A DNA stretch of 64,000 nt from NCBI RefSeq assembly GCF_000158475.2, contig NZ_KI392031.1, positions 186,001-250,000 of the forward strand, in the 5' to 3' direction. Below the pieces are notes generated by a model. That model was not told the DNA's origin. It saw only the letters and a program-made list of their open reading frames with translations, and ran no database searches. Positions 41,837-52,440 of the stretch are shown here, in pieces. The stretch comes from Oxalobacter paraformigenes. Lineage in GTDB: Bacteria > Pseudomonadota > Gammaproteobacteria > Burkholderiales > Burkholderiaceae_D. The translations under genes were made by a program, and so were the position numbers. Each line of letters starts with the position of its first letter. Position 1 is the stretch's first letter.

Positions 41837-42750
41837 ATGTGCAGGCTTTGCTGGGTAATTTCGCCCTGATCCTTTTCATATTGATGGTTGTTTCGGGGGT
41901 TATCTGGTTTTACGACAGGTTCTCGCTTGCTCCAAAACGGAAAGCGGCCGCGGAAGTGGCGCTGGCCGCTTTCGACGAACGCAACGCCAGACTGAAAGCG
42001 CAGGGTATCCAGGTCGATGAGTCGGGTCGCCAGACGCTGAAGGAAAAACTGCTGAAAAAGCCGACCTGGGTGGAATATTCCGGCAGTTTTTTTCCGGTTA
42101 TTGCCGCCGTGTTCATTATTCGCTCGTTTTTGTGGGAACCGTTCCGAATTCCATCGAGTTCGATGGTGCCAACCCTTCAGATCGGCGACATGATTTTAGT
42201 CAGCAAGTACAGTTACGGCATCCGGTTGCCGGTCATAAACAAGAAGATCGTTGATCTCGGCGATCCGCAAAAAGGGGATGTCGTCGTTTTCAAATTTCCG
42301 AAAGACACCTCGCTGGATTATATCAAACGGGTTGTCGGCGTCGGAGGCGACCGGGTGGAATACCGGAACAAGAAACTGATTATCAACGGGGTGGAATCGG
42401 CGTATCAGCCGCTGGGGGATTATCTCGATACCGAAAGCCTGACCTATTCAAGGGAATTTGTGGAAGGTCTGGCAGGTACCGACGTCCGTCATCACATCCT
42501 GAACGACAATCGTGCGCCGACTTATGTGCGGCACCCCGACCGTTTTCCGAACCGGCACATGTGCACCTATAATGTGGAAGGGTTCGCCTGTACGGTGCCG
42601 GAAGGTTACTATTTCATGATGGGGGACAACCGGGACAACAGTCTCGACAGCCGGTACTGGGGGTTTGTGCCGGACGAGTATATTGTCGGCAAGGCTTTTT
42701 TCGTCTGGATGAATCTTGGAGACATGACGCGAATCGGCGGCATACGATAA
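41833..42750 (+). CDS. lepB: Signal peptidase I
   Basis: Membrane serine peptidase that cleaves signal peptides in the periplasm. Two N-terminal transmembrane segments precede the catalytic Ser in [19 protein letters not shown]. The general-base Lys lies in [15 protein letters not shown], and the [17 protein letters not shown] box follows. Its 305 residues are standard. It overlaps lepA by 4 nt, indicating coupling. Confidence 0.97.
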
Positions 42751-42807
42751 AAGGCGACGACGCCATGAACCCTGATTTTGCACAATAATAACGTGTCGGG
42801 ATTTGCG

Positions 42808-43614
42808 ATGATAAATCTGAAAATGCTGCAGGACAGAATCGGTTATACCTTTCATGACGCGGCGTTGCTCGAAACGGCCATGACGCACCGGAGTTACAGC
42901 AGCCATCACAATGAAAGACTCGAGTTTCTGGGCGACTCCCTTCTGAATTGCGTGACGGCGATCAATCTGTATGAACGGTATGCCGCCCTGAACGAGGGAA
43001 GCCTGTCCAGGTTGCGTTCCAGTCTGGTCAGGCAGCAGGCCTTGTATGAAATTGCATGCAAGCTGGAGTTGTCCCGTTTTTTGCGGCTGGGCGAAGGCGA
43101 GCTGAAAGCCGGGGGATTCAAACGGCCTTCCATTCTGGCGGACGCCATGGAAGCGCTGTTTGGCGCGGTGTTTTTGGATGCCGGTTTCGAAACGGTCAAA
43201 CGGGTTATTACCAGACTGTTTGCCGATATGATGAAAGAACTCGATCCGGAAACGTACGGAAAAGACGCGAAGACGCAGTTGCAGGAATATTTGCAGGGGC
43301 ACAAGATGGCCTTGCCCGAATATCATGTCGTCGCCACGCGGGGTGCGGCGCATAATCAGGAATTCGAGGTCGAGTGTGTTATCGGGAAATTCGATATTCA
43401 CGTCTATGGAACCGGAAGCAGCCGGAGGGCTGGCGAACAGGAAGCGGCCAGGAAGGCACTGGCTGAAATAGCGGATGTCATGAAAAACCGGAAAGCGGTT
43501 CCGTCCGGAAAAGAGAAACAGAAAGAAACGCAGATGAAACTGGTCGGCATTTCCACATTACAGCGGGAAGAGCCTGCCGATAAAGCGGTCCCTTCTTCCA
43601 GAAAGCGAGGTTGA
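42808..43614 (+). CDS. rnc: Ribonuclease III
   Basis: Processes rRNA precursors and double-stranded RNA. The catalytic signature [14 protein letters not shown] and the second acidic helix [21 protein letters not shown] are intact. A dsRNA-binding domain ([18 protein letters not shown] to [14 protein letters not shown]) follows. It has 268 residues, with a basic C-terminal tail of about 40 after the dsRBD that is extra compared with E. coli (226). Start ATG 42808; an upstream TTG at 42778 is in frame but unlikely. Confidence 0.97.
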   Translation: MINLKMLQDRIGYTFHDAALLETAMTHRSYSSHHNERLEFLGDSLLNCVTAINLYERYAALNEGSLSRLRSSLVRQQALYEIACKLELSRFLRLGEGELKAGGFKRPSILADAMEALFGAVFLDAGFETVKRVITRLFADMMKELDPETYGKDAKTQLQEYLQGHKMALPEYHVVATRGAAHNQEFEVECVIGKFDIHVYGTGSSRRAGEQEAARKALAEIADVMKNRKAVPSGKEKQKETQMKLVGISTLQREEPADKAVPSSRKRG

Positions 43615-43618
43615 TATC

Positions 43619-44518
43619 ATGACAGATCAGAAAGACAACCATTTCCGTTGCGGCTATATCGCTATTGTGGGACGCCCGAATGTCGGCAAATCCACCCTGA
43701 TGAACGAGCTGATCGGCGCCAAGGTCAGTATCACGTCCCGAAAGGCGCAAACAACCCGCCACCGGATTATGGGAATCCAGACGGATGACGATGCCCAATT
43801 CATTTATATCGACACGCCCGGTTTCCAGACGCGCTACAACAACGCCCTGAACAAGAATCTGAACCGAACAGTCCGCGATACGCTTTCGACGGCGGATGTG
43901 ATTCTTTTTGTGGTGGATGCCGGTGTTTACGGACAGGCGGATCAGCAGGTGCTGGATCTGATTCCCGAAAATGTTCCGACCATTCTGGTCGTCAACAAAA
44001 CGGACAAGGTGAAAGAAAAAGCGGAACTGATCCCGTTTGCCGAAAAACTGGCTGCCTTGCGGGATTTTGCCGCCATTGTGCCTGTTTCGGCGCGCCAGCG
44101 TTTCCAGCTGAACCGGCTGGAAGAGGAAATCCGTCATTTGCTGCCTGAAAATCCGCCGTTTTTCTCGCCGGACGATGTAACCGATCGCAGCGAACGCTTC
44201 ATGGCGGCAGAGATCATCCGCGAAAAGATATTCCGTTATACCGGCGACGAGTTGCCGTATACCAGCACGGTTGTGATCGAGCAGTTCGAACGCAAGGAAA
44301 AAATCTGCCGGGTATTTGCGGCTGTGCTCGTGGAACGGGAAGCGCACAAGGCCATGATTATCGGTCACAAAGGAGAAAAACTGAAAGAGATTTCCACCGA
44401 GGCGCGACTGGATATGGAAAAAATGTTCGGCGTGCCCGTCTATCTGGAAATCTGGGTCAAGGTCAAGTCCGGCTGGGCCGACAATGAGGCGGGACTCAGG
44501 GCCTACGGATACGAGTGA
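43619..44518 (+). CDS. era: GTPase Era
   Basis: Assists 16S rRNA maturation and 30S assembly. G1 is [22 protein letters not shown]3 is [10 protein letters not shown] (the usual DTPGxH position), and G4 is [14 protein letters not shown] domain with [22 protein letters not shown] follows, then [19 protein letters not shown]. Its 299 residues are standard. The last codons overlap recO by 4 nt. Confidence 0.97.
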   Translation: MTDQKDNHFRCGYIAIVGRPNVGKSTLMNELIGAKVSITSRKAQTTRHRIMGIQTDDDAQFIYIDTPGFQTRYNNALNKNLNRTVRDTLSTADVILFVVDAGVYGQADQQVLDLIPENVPTILVVNKTDKVKEKAELIPFAEKLAALRDFAAIVPVSARQRFQLNRLEEEIRHLLPENPPFFSPDDVTDRSERFMAAEIIREKIFRYTGDELPYTSTVVIEQFERKEKICRVFAAVLVEREAHKAMIIGHKGEKLKEISTEARLDMEKMFGVPVYLEIWVKVKSGWADNEAGLRAYGYE

Positions 44519-45348
44519 ACCGCAGTGAAATGGAAAGCGTATCGATGCTTCCGGATGAAAAGGATGAAAGTGGCGGGCCGGTAAATGGCGACTTTGTACG
44601 GGGGACGGGGCGTTTCCCGGTCTTGAAAAACAGCCCTGAAACCCGTGTGGCCGAACAGCCCGGTTTTGTTCTTCACAGTTATGTTTACCGGGAAAGCAGT
44701 CTGGTTGTGGAAGTTTTTACCCGCGATTATGGCCGGGTTGCGCTGGTGGCCAAAGGCGCGAAGAGGCCGACTTCCCGCTTAAGAGGCGTTTTGCAGACTT
44801 TCCAGCCGCTTTCCATCGGCTGGTCGGGCAAGTCTGAACTGAGAACGCTCACGTCGGCCGAATGGGTGGGCGGCATGATTCCCCTGGAAAATTCGGCGCT
44901 CTTGTACGGGTTTTATCTGAACGAACTCTTGCTCAAGCTGCTGGCGCGGGAAGATCCGCATCAGGGGCTTTTCGAGCACTATGTCAGGGCATTGGCACGT
45001 CTGGCGACTGCCGAGTCGGCGCAGACGGTTTTGCGTATTTTCGAACTGGCCCTGTTGAAAGAAACCGGTGTGGCGTCCGATTTTTCCGTCAATATACAAG
45101 ACCGGTCTCCGGTGGAACCGGACGGGATTTACGTCGTCGATCCTGAAAGCGGCCCGCGTCCGGCAACGCTGGGCGATACGGCTCCCCGTGTTTCCGGCAA
45201 AACCCTGCTGGATATGGTCAGGGAAGACTATGCCGATCCGCAGACCCAGTTGCAGAGCAAGCATCTGATGCGTTTTCTTCTGGCGCATCATCTGGACGGT
45301 GTGCCGCTTCAGACACGGAAGATATTAATAGATCTGCGCCAGCTGTAA
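44515..45348 (+). CDS. recO: DNA repair protein RecO
   Basis: Loads RecA with RecF and RecR and anneals ssDNA. The RecO core starts near [21 protein letters not shown] and includes [27 protein letters not shown], typical of the OB-fold domain. The C-terminal helical part ends [11 protein letters not shown]. About 45 residues precede the core, more than in most homologues; alternative starts exist at 44530 and 44545. GTG 44515 is kept because it overlaps era by 4 nt, as in coupled genes. Confidence 0.92.
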   Translation: MNRSEMESVSMLPDEKDESGGPVNGDFVRGTGRFPVLKNSPETRVAEQPGFVLHSYVYRESSLVVEVFTRDYGRVALVAKGAKRPTSRLRGVLQTFQPLSIGWSGKSELRTLTSAEWVGGMIPLENSALLYGFYLNELLLKLLAREDPHQGLFEHYVRALARLATAESAQTVLRIFELALLKETGVASDFSVNIQDRSPVEPDGIYVVDPESGPRPATLGDTAPRVSGKTLLDMVREDYADPQTQLQSKHLMRFLLAHHLDGVPLQTRKILIDLRQL

Positions 45349-45395
45349 CAAAAGGGTAAACTAGTCCCTGTGTTTTCCATTTCTTTTTGTGAACT

Positions 45396-46184
45396 ATGAG
45401 CTTCATTGAACCGAATGGCCCGGGCATCGAACTGGGCGTCAACATCGACCATATCGCTACTTTGCGGAATGCGCGGGGAACGTCCTATCCGGATCCGGTC
45501 GTGGCCGCCCTGATGGCGGAAGAAGCGGGAGCGGACGCCATTACGCTGCACCTGCGTGAAGACCGCCGGCATATCCGGGATGCCGATGTGCGCGCCATCC
45601 GGCCGTTGCTGGCGACCCGGATGAATCTGGAATCGGCCATGACTTCCGAAATGATTGATTTCGCCTGCGATATCCGGCCTCAGGATGTCTGTCTGGTGCC
45701 GGAGCGGCGCGAGGAACTGACGACCGAGGGCGGTCTGGACATTGTCCGCTATTTCGATATCGTCCAGTCCGCCGTGGAACGCCTGACCCAGGCGGGCATC
45801 CGGGTCAGCCTTTTTATCGATCCCGATGAAGAACAGATCATCGCTTCCCATGAAGCGGGCGCGCCGGTTATCGAATTGCATACCGGGCGCTATGCCAACG
45901 CTTTCGACGAAGCTTCGCGGGAACATGAACTGGAACGCGTGCGCCAAGGGGTGAAAGAAGGGATCGGTCATGGCCTGAAAGTGAATGCCGGACATGGCCT
46001 GCATTATGAAAATGTCGTGCCCATTGCGGAAATCGAGGGGATTGCCGAGCTGAATATCGGCCATTCCATTGTTTCACGGGCGGTTTTTACCGGATGGAAA
46101 AAGGCGATTGCCGATATGAAAGCGCTGATTGTGGAGGCAAGACGGCCTGCCGGAAACGGAGTGCGGGAAAGAGGTGAGCGATGA
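45396..46184 (+). CDS. pdxJ: Pyridoxine 5'-phosphate synthase
   Basis: Final step of de novo vitamin B6 synthesis. Signatures: [21 protein letters not shown] at the N-terminus with the catalytic His, [17 protein letters not shown], and the final [11 protein letters not shown]-like block ([17 protein letters not shown]). Its 262 residues form a TIM barrel. It comes 47 nt after recO and overlaps acpS by 4 nt. Confidence 0.97.
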   Translation: MSFIEPNGPGIELGVNIDHIATLRNARGTSYPDPVVAALMAEEAGADAITLHLREDRRHIRDADVRAIRPLLATRMNLESAMTSEMIDFACDIRPQDVCLVPERREELTTEGGLDIVRYFDIVQSAVERLTQAGIRVSLFIDPDEEQIIASHEAGAPVIELHTGRYANAFDEASREHELERVRQGVKEGIGHGLKVNAGHGLHYENVVPIAEIEGIAELNIGHSIVSRAVFTGWKKAIADMKALIVEARRPAGNGVRERGER

Positions 46185-46594
46185 TTTACGGAATCGGGAC
46201 CGACATGATTCTGATTACACGCCTGAAAGCGGCGCTGGAAAGGCGCGGCGACCGTTTTGCGGAAAAAATACTGGGGCCGCAGGAAATGAAGCGTTATCTT
46301 CACCGCAGGGCCAAGGTGGAATTGCGCGGGCTCCGGTATCTGGCCACGCGTTTTGCCGCCAAGGAAGCGTTTTCCAAGGCGCTGGGGCTGGGGATGCGCA
46401 TGCCGATGACCTGGCGCGCCATGCAGCTCCTGAATGCGCCAGGCGGCAAGCCTGAAGCCGTTTGCAGCGGCAAACTGAAGGCACATATGGAAAGACTCGG
46501 TCTGAAAGCACAGGTATCGGTGACGGATGAGGCGGAATACGCCATGGCTTTTGTCGTGATCGAACAGACGGAAATCACGGAAAACATCAACTGA
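46181..46594 (+). CDS. acpS: Holo-[acyl-carrier-protein] synthase
   Basis: Transfers the 4'-phosphopantetheine arm to ACP. Visible motifs are [14 protein letters not shown] with the Mg-binding Asp, and [20 protein letters not shown] with the catalytic Glu-Lys. The 137 residues are a little longer than the E. coli enzyme. It starts inside the pdxJ stop (ATGA type overlap), and nagZ follows 11 nt later. Confidence 0.96.
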   Translation: MIYGIGTDMILITRLKAALERRGDRFAEKILGPQEMKRYLHRRAKVELRGLRYLATRFAAKEAFSKALGLGMRMPMTWRAMQLLNAPGGKPEAVCSGKLKAHMERLGLKAQVSVTDEAEYAMAFVVIEQTEITENIN

Positions 46595-46605
46595 CAGGAC
46601 AGAAC

Positions 46606-47676
46606 ATGATATCGGGAAAAAGTATATTGTTGAGCGGCAAAAGGAACAGTTATGGTCCCGTCATGCTGGATGTGATCGGTTTGCGGCTTCTGGAAGAAGA
46701 CATCAGGAGGATACGTCATCCCCTGACAGGAGGCATTATTCTGTTTGCGCGCAATTACCAGAACCGGGAACAACTGATGGCGTTGACGAATGCGATCCGC
46801 AGGGAACGGCCGGATATCCTGATTGCTGTGGATCACGAAGGGGGGCGCGTGCAGCGCTTCCGCTTTGACGGTTTCACCCGTTTGCCGCCGATGCGTGCAT
46901 TGGGGGACATGTGGGAAGGCAGTCAGGTCGCCGCTTCCCGTGCGGCCATGGCTGTCGGTTATGTGCTGGCTTCCGAATTGCGGGCGTGCGGGATCGATTT
47001 TTCATTCACGCCGGTTCTGGATCTGGATCACGGTGTATCGAAAGTGATCGGAGACCGTTCGTTCCATCGCGATCCGAATGTGGTCACTTTTCTGGCGAAA
47101 AGCCTGAATTACGGCTTGTCGCTGGCAGGGATGGCCAACTGTGGAAAACACTATCCGGGCCACGGGTATGCGAAAGGCGATTCCCACACGGAAATTCCGG
47201 TTGATGACCGTTCGCTGGAAACCATCTTGTCCGACGATGCCGTACCCTACAGGGAACTGGGCATGAGTCTGGCCAGTGTCATGCCAGCCCACGTGATTTA
47301 TCCGAAAGTCGATGCAGCGCCGGCAGGATTTTCGAAAAAATGGCTGACGATCCTGAAAAACGAACTGGAATTCGACGGGGTCGTTTTCAGTGACGACCTC
47401 AGCATGGAAGGCGCGAGTGTGGCCGGTGACATTGTCGCCCGTGCCAGGGCGGCGCTGGGCGCCGGTTGCGATATGGTTCTGGTATGCAATTCTCCCGCAA
47501 AGGCCGATGAACTGTTGTCGGGATTGCCGCCGCTTTCTGAAGAAGCGATGCGCGAATGTACAGCCAGAATCAGGAGTCTGGTGCCGAAAATGCCGGCGCC
47601 TGACTGGGATACCCTTCAGGCGGAAAAACGCTATCAGCGCGCGCGTGCCATTGTCGAAGAGATCGCCAGCGATTAA
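46606..47676 (+). CDS. nagZ: Beta-N-acetylhexosaminidase NagZ
   Basis: Cytoplasmic glycosidase of peptidoglycan recycling (family GH3). The core begins [19 protein letters not shown] and contains [28 protein letters not shown], and the catalytic histidine/aspartate loop [20 protein letters not shown]. The nucleophile region is [15 protein letters not shown]. The first 16 residues are an extension over E. coli; a shorter start at 46663 is possible. It has 356 residues. Confidence 0.95.
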   Translation: MISGKSILLSGKRNSYGPVMLDVIGLRLLEEDIRRIRHPLTGGIILFARNYQNREQLMALTNAIRRERPDILIAVDHEGGRVQRFRFDGFTRLPPMRALGDMWEGSQVAASRAAMAVGYVLASELRACGIDFSFTPVLDLDHGVSKVIGDRSFHRDPNVVTFLAKSLNYGLSLAGMANCGKHYPGHGYAKGDSHTEIPVDDRSLETILSDDAVPYRELGMSLASVMPAHVIYPKVDAAPAGFSKKWLTILKNELEFDGVVFSDDLSMEGASVAGDIVARARAALGAGCDMVLVCNSPAKADELLSGLPPLSEEAMRECTARIRSLVPKMPAPDWDTLQAEKRYQRARAIVEEIASD

Positions 47677-47683
47677 GAAAGGT

Positions 47684-49588
47684 ATGACCGAAGAAAACCA
47701 GAACATTTCAGGGCGCGACGCCGGAAAAAACAGCCGGGCCGTTCCGTCTTCGGTCAGGGCAGAAGTGCTCGAGGCCGTCAGGCAATTGCCGCACTTGCCC
47801 GGCGTTTACCGGTTTTTCGACAAAAACGACAAGCTCTTGTATGTCGGAAAAGCGCGCGATCTGGTCAAACGCGTCAGCACGTATTTCCAGAAAACCTCGC
47901 CTTCTCCGCGTATTGCCATGATGGTCGGGCGGATAGCGCGATTGCAGACGACTGTCACGCGCAGCGAGGTGGAAGCCCTGATTCTGGAAAGCAATCTGAT
48001 CAAGACACTTCATCCGCACTACAATATCATTTTCCGGGACGACAAGTCCTATCCCTATTTGAAGGTAACCGGCCAGCGCGTTCCCAGAATCGTCTATTAT
48101 CGGGGAACGGTCGACAGGAAAAACGAGTATTTCGGGCCTTTCCCGAACGCGTCGGCGGTGCGGGAAACCATCCAGATACTGCAAAAGGTTTTTCGCCTGA
48201 GAACGTGCGAGGATAGTGTTTTCAGGAACCGGACCCGGCCCTGTCTGCTTTACCAGATCGGCCGGTGCAGCGGCCCCTGTGCCGGTCTGATCGGTGAAAA
48301 CGCGTACCGGCGCGACGTTGAACATGCTGTCCGTTTCCTGCGTGGCGAACAGACGGCTATTCTGGGCGAATTGCAGGAAAAAATGGAAGGCTATGCAAGG
48401 CGGCTGGAATTCGAGGAAGCCGCTCTGGTCCGCAATCAGATTGCCGCCCTTTCGCAGGTACTGCATCAGCAAAGCATGGAAACGGATAATGAGGCCGAGG
48501 ATGTCGATATTATCGCTGTCGTGGTAAGGCAAGGATGCGCCTGCATCAATCTGGCGATGGTTCGTGGAGGGCGTCATCTGGGCGATCATGCCGTTTTTCC
48601 GGGAAATATGGGCAGTGCGGTGGAAAATGAGGGGGAAAAGCGCGAGACGCGGATTTTGAAGGCGTTTCTGGCGCAGCATTACATAGACCGGCAGATTCCG
48701 CGAACCCTCGTGCTGAATCTGGATTTCGACGAACCGGCCCTGATGATGGCGCTGTCGGAACAGGCCGGTCACCGGATACATCTGGTTTTCCAGCCTCAGG
48801 GCCAGCGGCGGCTGTGGCTGGAAATGGCGCAAAAGAATGCCGAAATCGCGCTGGAGAGGGTGCTGTCGAAATCCGGCACCCAATTGTCCCGTGTGAAAGC
48901 GCTGATCGATCTGATGAAACTGGATATCGACGATCCCGACAGTTTGCGTATCGAAGCCTTCGATATCAGTCACACGCAGGGAGAGGCGGTTCAGGCTTCC
49001 TGCGTCGTTTTTCATCATTGCGCAATGCAAAACAGCGAGTATCGGCGTTACAATATCGCAGGCATTACGCCCGGGGACGATTATGCCGCCATGAAGCAGG
49101 TGCTGACCCGGCGTTACGGGAAACTGGTCGGACATGAAGACCTGATGCCCCATATCGTTCTGGTGGATGGCGGAAAGGGACAGGTTTCCATGGCGTCACA
49201 GGTTTTTGCGGAACTGGGGCACGATCTGGGACTGATTGTCGGTGTCGCCAAGGGAGAAGGCAGAAAAGTCGGCCTTGAAACACTGGTCTATGCCGATGGG
49301 CGCTTGCCTCAGGAACTCGGGAAAGATTCGGGTGTTTTAATGCTGATTGCCCAGATCCGCGACGAAGCGCACCGTTTTGCCATTACCGGCATGCGCGCGA
49401 AACGGGACAAGAAAAGACAGGCGTCGCGTCTTGAGGAAATAGAAGGCGTCGGCGCCAAAAGAAGACAACGGCTTCTGGCGCGATTCGGAAGCGTCCGGGG
49501 TATTGCCGATGCATCCGTAGACGATCTGGCGACAGTCGAAGGCATTTCCCATCGTCTGGCTCAACAGATATACGATCAGTTGCATTAG
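47684..49588 (+). CDS. uvrC: Excinuclease ABC subunit C
   Basis: Makes the two incisions in nucleotide excision repair. The N-terminal GIY-YIG domain is [19 protein letters not shown]. The CxxC-like [15 protein letters not shown] region, UvrB-binding UVR helix ([21 protein letters not shown]), RNase-H-like [12 protein letters not shown] and [11 protein letters not shown], and a C-terminal (HhH)2 domain ([20 protein letters not shown]) follow. ATG 47684 gives 634 residues; an open frame continuing upstream to 47390 lies inside nagZ in another frame and is not coding. Confidence 0.97.
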   Translation: MTEENQNISGRDAGKNSRAVPSSVRAEVLEAVRQLPHLPGVYRFFDKNDKLLYVGKARDLVKRVSTYFQKTSPSPRIAMMVGRIARLQTTVTRSEVEALILESNLIKTLHPHYNIIFRDDKSYPYLKVTGQRVPRIVYYRGTVDRKNEYFGPFPNASAVRETIQILQKVFRLRTCEDSVFRNRTRPCLLYQIGRCSGPCAGLIGENAYRRDVEHAVRFLRGEQTAILGELQEKMEGYARRLEFEEAALVRNQIAALSQVLHQQSMETDNEAEDVDIIAVVVRQGCACINLAMVRGGRHLGDHAVFPGNMGSAVENEGEKRETRILKAFLAQHYIDRQIPRTLVLNLDFDEPALMMALSEQAGHRIHLVFQPQGQRRLWLEMAQKNAEIALERVLSKSGTQLSRVKALIDLMKLDIDDPDSLRIEAFDISHTQGEAVQASCVVFHHCAMQNSEYRRYNIAGITPGDDYAAMKQVLTRRYGKLVGHEDLMPHIVLVDGGKGQVSMASQVFAELGHDLGLIVGVAKGEGRKVGLETLVYADGRLPQELGKDSGVLMLIAQIRDEAHRFAITGMRAKRDKKRQASRLEEIEGVGAKRRQRLLARFGSVRGIADASVDDLATVEGISHRLAQQIYDQLH

Positions 49589-49665
49589 AATAACGCCTTG
49601 TATTTTTTAATGTTCTATACGATATGAAAATACAGACTATTAGTGGAACCTGCAAGAATCAAGTT

Positions 49666-50229
49666 ATGCCGTTCAATTTGCCCATTTTCCTGACCTGGCT
49701 GCGGGTTGCGCTCGTGCCTTTGCTGGTGGGAATTTTTTATCTGCCGGAAAACTGGATATCGCTTTATGCGCAAAGCCTGACGGCGGCCCTGATTTTTATT
49801 GTGGCCGCCATAACCGACTGGATCGACGGTTATCTGGCGCGGAAATGGAATCAGACGTCGGCATTCGGCGCCTTTCTCGATCCGGTAGCCGACAAGCTGA
49901 TCGTGGCGGGTTCCTTGCTTGTCCTTGTCCAGCTGGGGCGTGTCAGCGCGATTTTGGGGTTTATCATCATCGGACGCGAAATCGCCATTTCCGCGCTACG
50001 GGAGTGGATGGCGAAAATCGGCGAATCGAAATCGGTGGCGGTCAGTTCACTGGGCAAAGTCAAGACGATTGCGCAGATGATTGCCATTCCGATGCTTTTG
50101 TTTTATAACAAGCTGTTCTATTTTATCGACACCCGGTTTATCGGAACGTATCTGTTGATCATTGCAGCGATCCTGACTGTTGTCTCGATGTTGTATTATT
50201 TACGTAAAGCCTGGCCCCTGATGAAGTAA
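49666..50229 (+). CDS. pgsA: CDP-diacylglycerol-glycerol-3-phosphate 3-phosphatidyltransferase
   Basis: Makes phosphatidylglycerophosphate, the committed step to phosphatidylglycerol and cardiolipin. The CDP-alcohol phosphotransferase motif D-G-x2-A-R-x8-G-x3-D-x3-D is intact in ITDWIDGYLARKWNQTSAFG followed by AFLDPVADK. It has about five transmembrane helices. I chose the ATG at 49666 (MPFNLPIFLTWLRV), which matches family starts and gives 187 residues; the ATG at 49624 would add 14 residues. Confidence 0.93.
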   Translation: MPFNLPIFLTWLRVALVPLLVGIFYLPENWISLYAQSLTAALIFIVAAITDWIDGYLARKWNQTSAFGAFLDPVADKLIVAGSLLVLVQLGRVSAILGFIIIGREIAISALREWMAKIGESKSVAVSSLGKVKTIAQMIAIPMLLFYNKLFYFIDTRFIGTYLLIIAAILTVVSMLYYLRKAWPLMK

Positions 50230-50244
50230 ATCGGGAACGAGGCC

Positions 50245-50272
50245 TTGACAGAATCGGGTCAAGTGCTAGAAT
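50245..50272 (+). promoter_or_regulatory. tRNA cluster promoter
   Basis: TTGACA (50245-50250), a 16-nt spacer and TAGAAT (50267-50272), ending 13 nt before the first tRNA-Gly. Confidence 0.75.
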
Positions 50273-50285
50273 GCACATCTCTAAC

Positions 50286-50361
50286 GCGGGAGTAGCTCAG
50301 TTGGTAGAGCGCAACCTTGCCAAGGTTGAGGTCGAGAGTTCGAGACTCTTCTCCCGCTCCA
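50286..50361 (+). tRNA. tRNA-Gly (GCC)
   Basis: A 76-nt cloverleaf with CCA encoded. Acceptor GCGGGAG/CTCCCGC; anticodon loop TTGCCAA on a CAACC/GGTTG stem; GTTCGAGA T loop. Identical copy at 50448. Confidence 0.95.
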
Positions 50362-50447
50362 CGTTTTCAGCGCATTCTGAAAAACGGGAACCGGAAGTAG
50401 CTGATGAAAGCGGTTGGTTTGTCAGCTTGTAGTTGGATGAGTACGTT

Positions 50448-50523
50448 GCGGGAGTAGCTCAGTTGGTAGAGCGCAACCTTGCCAAGGTTGAGGTCGAGAG
50501 TTCGAGACTCTTCTCCCGCTCCA
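50448..50523 (+). tRNA. tRNA-Gly (GCC), second copy
   Basis: Identical over all 76 nt to the copy at 50286, and the first 5 nt of the 3' flank (CGTTT) also match. The 86-nt spacer between them is unrelated. Confidence 0.95.
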
Positions 50524-50578
50524 CGTTTCGCTTGTTGCCGGTTCGGCGTTTTTTCGGTTTTGCATCCGGTTTTTCGAT

Positions 50579-50652
50579 GGCAGGATAGCAAAGTGGTTAT
50601 GCAGCGGCCTGCAAAGCCGTAGACGTCGGTTCGATTCCGTCTCCTGCCTCCA
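50579..50652 (+). tRNA. tRNA-Cys (GCA)
   Basis: 74 nt with CCA. Acceptor GGCAGGA/TCCTGCC; anticodon loop CTGCAAA on a GCGGC/GCCGT stem. The Gly-Gly-Cys order after pgsA is typical of Burkholderiales. Confidence 0.95.
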
Positions 50653-50965
50653 TCCTCTCTTTCAGTACGGTTTTTCAGTTTGTTTTTTCAGGGGACTTTA
50701 ATAAATTTGCTAACCTGCCGTTGTCTGCAGGATCCGGAACGTTTCCGCTTGCATGGTTTATGTCCGCGAAAACAAGGGTATGTTTCGGCAGTCTCTGAAA
50801 GGCTCCCTTGTTATGGTCCGGATTGTCGAACCGCTCGCTGCCGGTGTCCGGTCTTCGGTTTTTTCACAAACGCCGTCCGGGTGGCTTTCCGTTTTTGACG
50901 GCGGCCATTTGGCCTGTCGTTCTGATCATTCACTGGATGTGCCGACTGTATGAACGAGCTTTTCT
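50653..50965. other. Intergenic, no gene recognised
   Basis: A 313-nt gap between tRNA-Cys and the SpoU-type gene. Overlapping open frames (50680-50953) carry no motif and no ribosome site. Nothing else was found. Confidence 0.5.
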
Positions 50966-51781
50966 ATGAAATTGCTGACTTCCCGCGATAACCCCCAATA
51001 CCGGAAATTGAGACAACTGGCGTCCAATTCCGCCGCAAGCCGAAAAGGGGAATATGCCATACTGGATGGTATCCATCTTTGCCAGGCCTATCTCGGGCAT
51101 GTCGGGATACCGGTACTGTGTGTGGCAAGCCAGACATCGCAACATCATCCCGAAGTGTCCGCTATCGTTCAGGAATGCAAGAGCGGAGGCGCGAAATGCC
51201 TGTTGCTGACCGACAGCCTGTATCGTCCGATAAGCCAGGTTGAAAATGGCGTCGATATCGTTTTCGTTATTTCAAAACCGGCTGTGCAAACATGCCCGGT
51301 ACTGAGGCAAACAGCTGTGTTGCTTGACAGAATTCAGGATCCGGGGAATCTGGGTTCGATACTCCGCAGTGCCGCCGCTGCCGGCATAGCGCGCGTTTTC
51401 TGCAGCGCCGGTACGGCTTCAGCCTGGTCTCCGCGTGTTCTGAGAGCGGGTATGGGCGCGCATTTTCTTTTGGAAATAGTTGAAAACGTGGTTCTTGAGG
51501 ATGTGATGGAGGCTTCGGAAATTCCGGTTATAGCAACGACGCCTTATACGGAAACAACGATATATGATTGCGATTTGCGCTTGCCGGTCGCCTGGTTGCT
51601 GGGGCATGAAGGAAAAGGGATAAGAGAAAGTCTGCTTGACAAGGCCAGCGACAGGGTTGTCGTTCCCCATCAAGGCGCGATGGAATCCCTGAATGTGGCC
51701 GCCTGTGCCGCTGTCTGTTTTTTTGAACAGGTACGTCAAAACCGCGTATGTTCCGGAGGAAACCGGCCTTTGCCGGACTGA
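50966..51781 (+). CDS. SpoU/TrmH-family RNA 2'-O-methyltransferase
   Basis: A 271-residue knotted (SPOUT) methyltransferase. The N-terminal substrate-binding domain starts LLTSRDNPQYRKLRQLASNS and GEYAILDGIHL. The SAM-knot motifs are VLLDRIQDPGNLGSILRSAA (motif 1), PVAWLLGHEGKGI (motif 2) and VVPHQGAMESLNVAACAAVCFF (motif 3, usually IPM-x-G-x-x-ESLNV). The target nucleotide is not predictable; 23S or tRNA sites are both known in the family. A terminator-like hairpin follows the stop. Confidence 0.92.
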   Translation: MKLLTSRDNPQYRKLRQLASNSAASRKGEYAILDGIHLCQAYLGHVGIPVLCVASQTSQHHPEVSAIVQECKSGGAKCLLLTDSLYRPISQVENGVDIVFVISKPAVQTCPVLRQTAVLLDRIQDPGNLGSILRSAAAAGIARVFCSAGTASAWSPRVLRAGMGAHFLLEIVENVVLEDVMEASEIPVIATTPYTETTIYDCDLRLPVAWLLGHEGKGIRESLLDKASDRVVVPHQGAMESLNVAACAAVCFFEQVRQNRVCSGGNRPLPD

Positions 51782-51790
51782 AAGTCTGAA

Positions 51791-51819
51791 AAGGCCCGTA
51801 TTCCGCTTGCGGGTTTTTT
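51791..51819 (+). terminator. Terminator-like hairpin after SpoU-type gene
   Basis: CCCG (51795-51798) pairs with CGGG (51810-51813), followed by T6. The stem is short but the position right after the stop codon is apt. Confidence 0.55.
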
Positions 51820-52182
51820 GCCGGATAAGGCCGCGGGGAAAAAGGGAGCGGTCACCTGTTTGGCAAACGGCTGGATCTGGCCGTGCGATTCTGTTTCCCG
51901 GCAAGTGTGGTGTTGTGAAGTTGCTCCCTCTACACCGGATTTTTTCTTTCCGGGCGCTTCCGGTCTGGACTCATCTGGAAACAGACGCCTTTTTCATCGC
52001 AGCCAGTCTGACGTTTTCGTGGAGGAAAAGAAACAGGGGTTCGTGCAAACGGATAGAGAACCGGAGCGGAAACGCCGCTTTTGACAATGCTGTTTCTGGT
52101 GTCTGTGGGGAATTATTTATTTTCCAATAAATGTTTTTTATGTTCATATCCTATTATTTTTTTACTCAAAGTCAAAAAATAG
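51820..52182. other. Intergenic region upstream of small-ORF unit
   Basis: No recognisable gene. It becomes strongly AT-rich from about 52110 to 52182, consistent with an UP-element-like region before the promoter at 52183. Confidence 0.5.
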
Positions 52183-52211
52183 TTGACAGGAGTAACGAAG
52201 TCTGGTTTAAT
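52183..52211 (+). promoter_or_regulatory. Near-consensus sigma70 promoter of small-ORF unit
   Basis: TTGACA (52183-52188), exactly 17 nt, then TTTAAT (52206-52211), with A/T tracts upstream. It is among the best promoter matches in the window. The expected transcription start is about 52217-52219. Confidence 0.75.
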
Positions 52212-52218
52212 GGAACTC

Positions 52219-52269
52219 ATGGATAAGGGTCACTTGATTTGGCCACTAGCAAGCAAGTTCCTTTCCTGA
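52219..52269 (+). CDS. Candidate 16-residue leader peptide ORF
   Basis: The ATG lies at, or one or two bases from, the expected transcription start, so the message would be essentially leaderless. The 17-codon frame reads MDKGHLIWPLASKFLS and then stops (TGA 52267-52269). It contains a hydrophobic/aromatic centre but no obvious attenuator run of one amino acid. Coding status is unproven. Confidence 0.3.
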   Translation: MDKGHLIWPLASKFLS

Positions 52270-52326
52270 GCTGATGAAGCTGATACGCGCAGTACCAACT
52301 TTACCAACTTTGCAAGGAGAGAAATT

Positions 52327-52416
52327 ATGGAAATGGCTGGAGTTGCTTTTTGCTTTGGACTCATGATTCTGGGTGCTATCGGCGCTGTTATACAAAGAGC
52401 GCGCGGCAACTGGTAA
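52327..52416 (+). CDS. 29-residue small membrane protein
   Basis: The ATG is preceded by a strong AAGGAG site 8 nt upstream. The protein has a single hydrophobic helix (MAGVAFCFGLMILGAIGAVI) followed by a short basic, tryptophan-ending tail (QRARGNW), a profile shared by regulatory or accessory microproteins of membrane complexes. I do not recognise the family. It is the main ORF of a compact unit: near-consensus promoter, about 110-nt leader with a possible 16-residue ORF and a direct repeat (ACCAACTTT twice near 52290), this ORF, then a strong terminator 25 nt after the stop. High expression is expected from these signals. The next gene, an XRE regulator, is convergent. Confidence 0.6.
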   Translation: MEMAGVAFCFGLMILGAIGAVIQRARGNW

Positions 52417-52440
52417 ACTGAATTATCAAACTGAATATGC

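Noticed and set aside
47708-49153. 481-codon open frame on the minus strand
   Set aside because: It is antisense to uvrC, whose domains are all intact on the plus strand.
51693-52130. 145-codon open frame on the + strand
   Set aside because: It starts inside the methyltransferase gene in another frame, runs across a terminator-like hairpin and shows no family signature.
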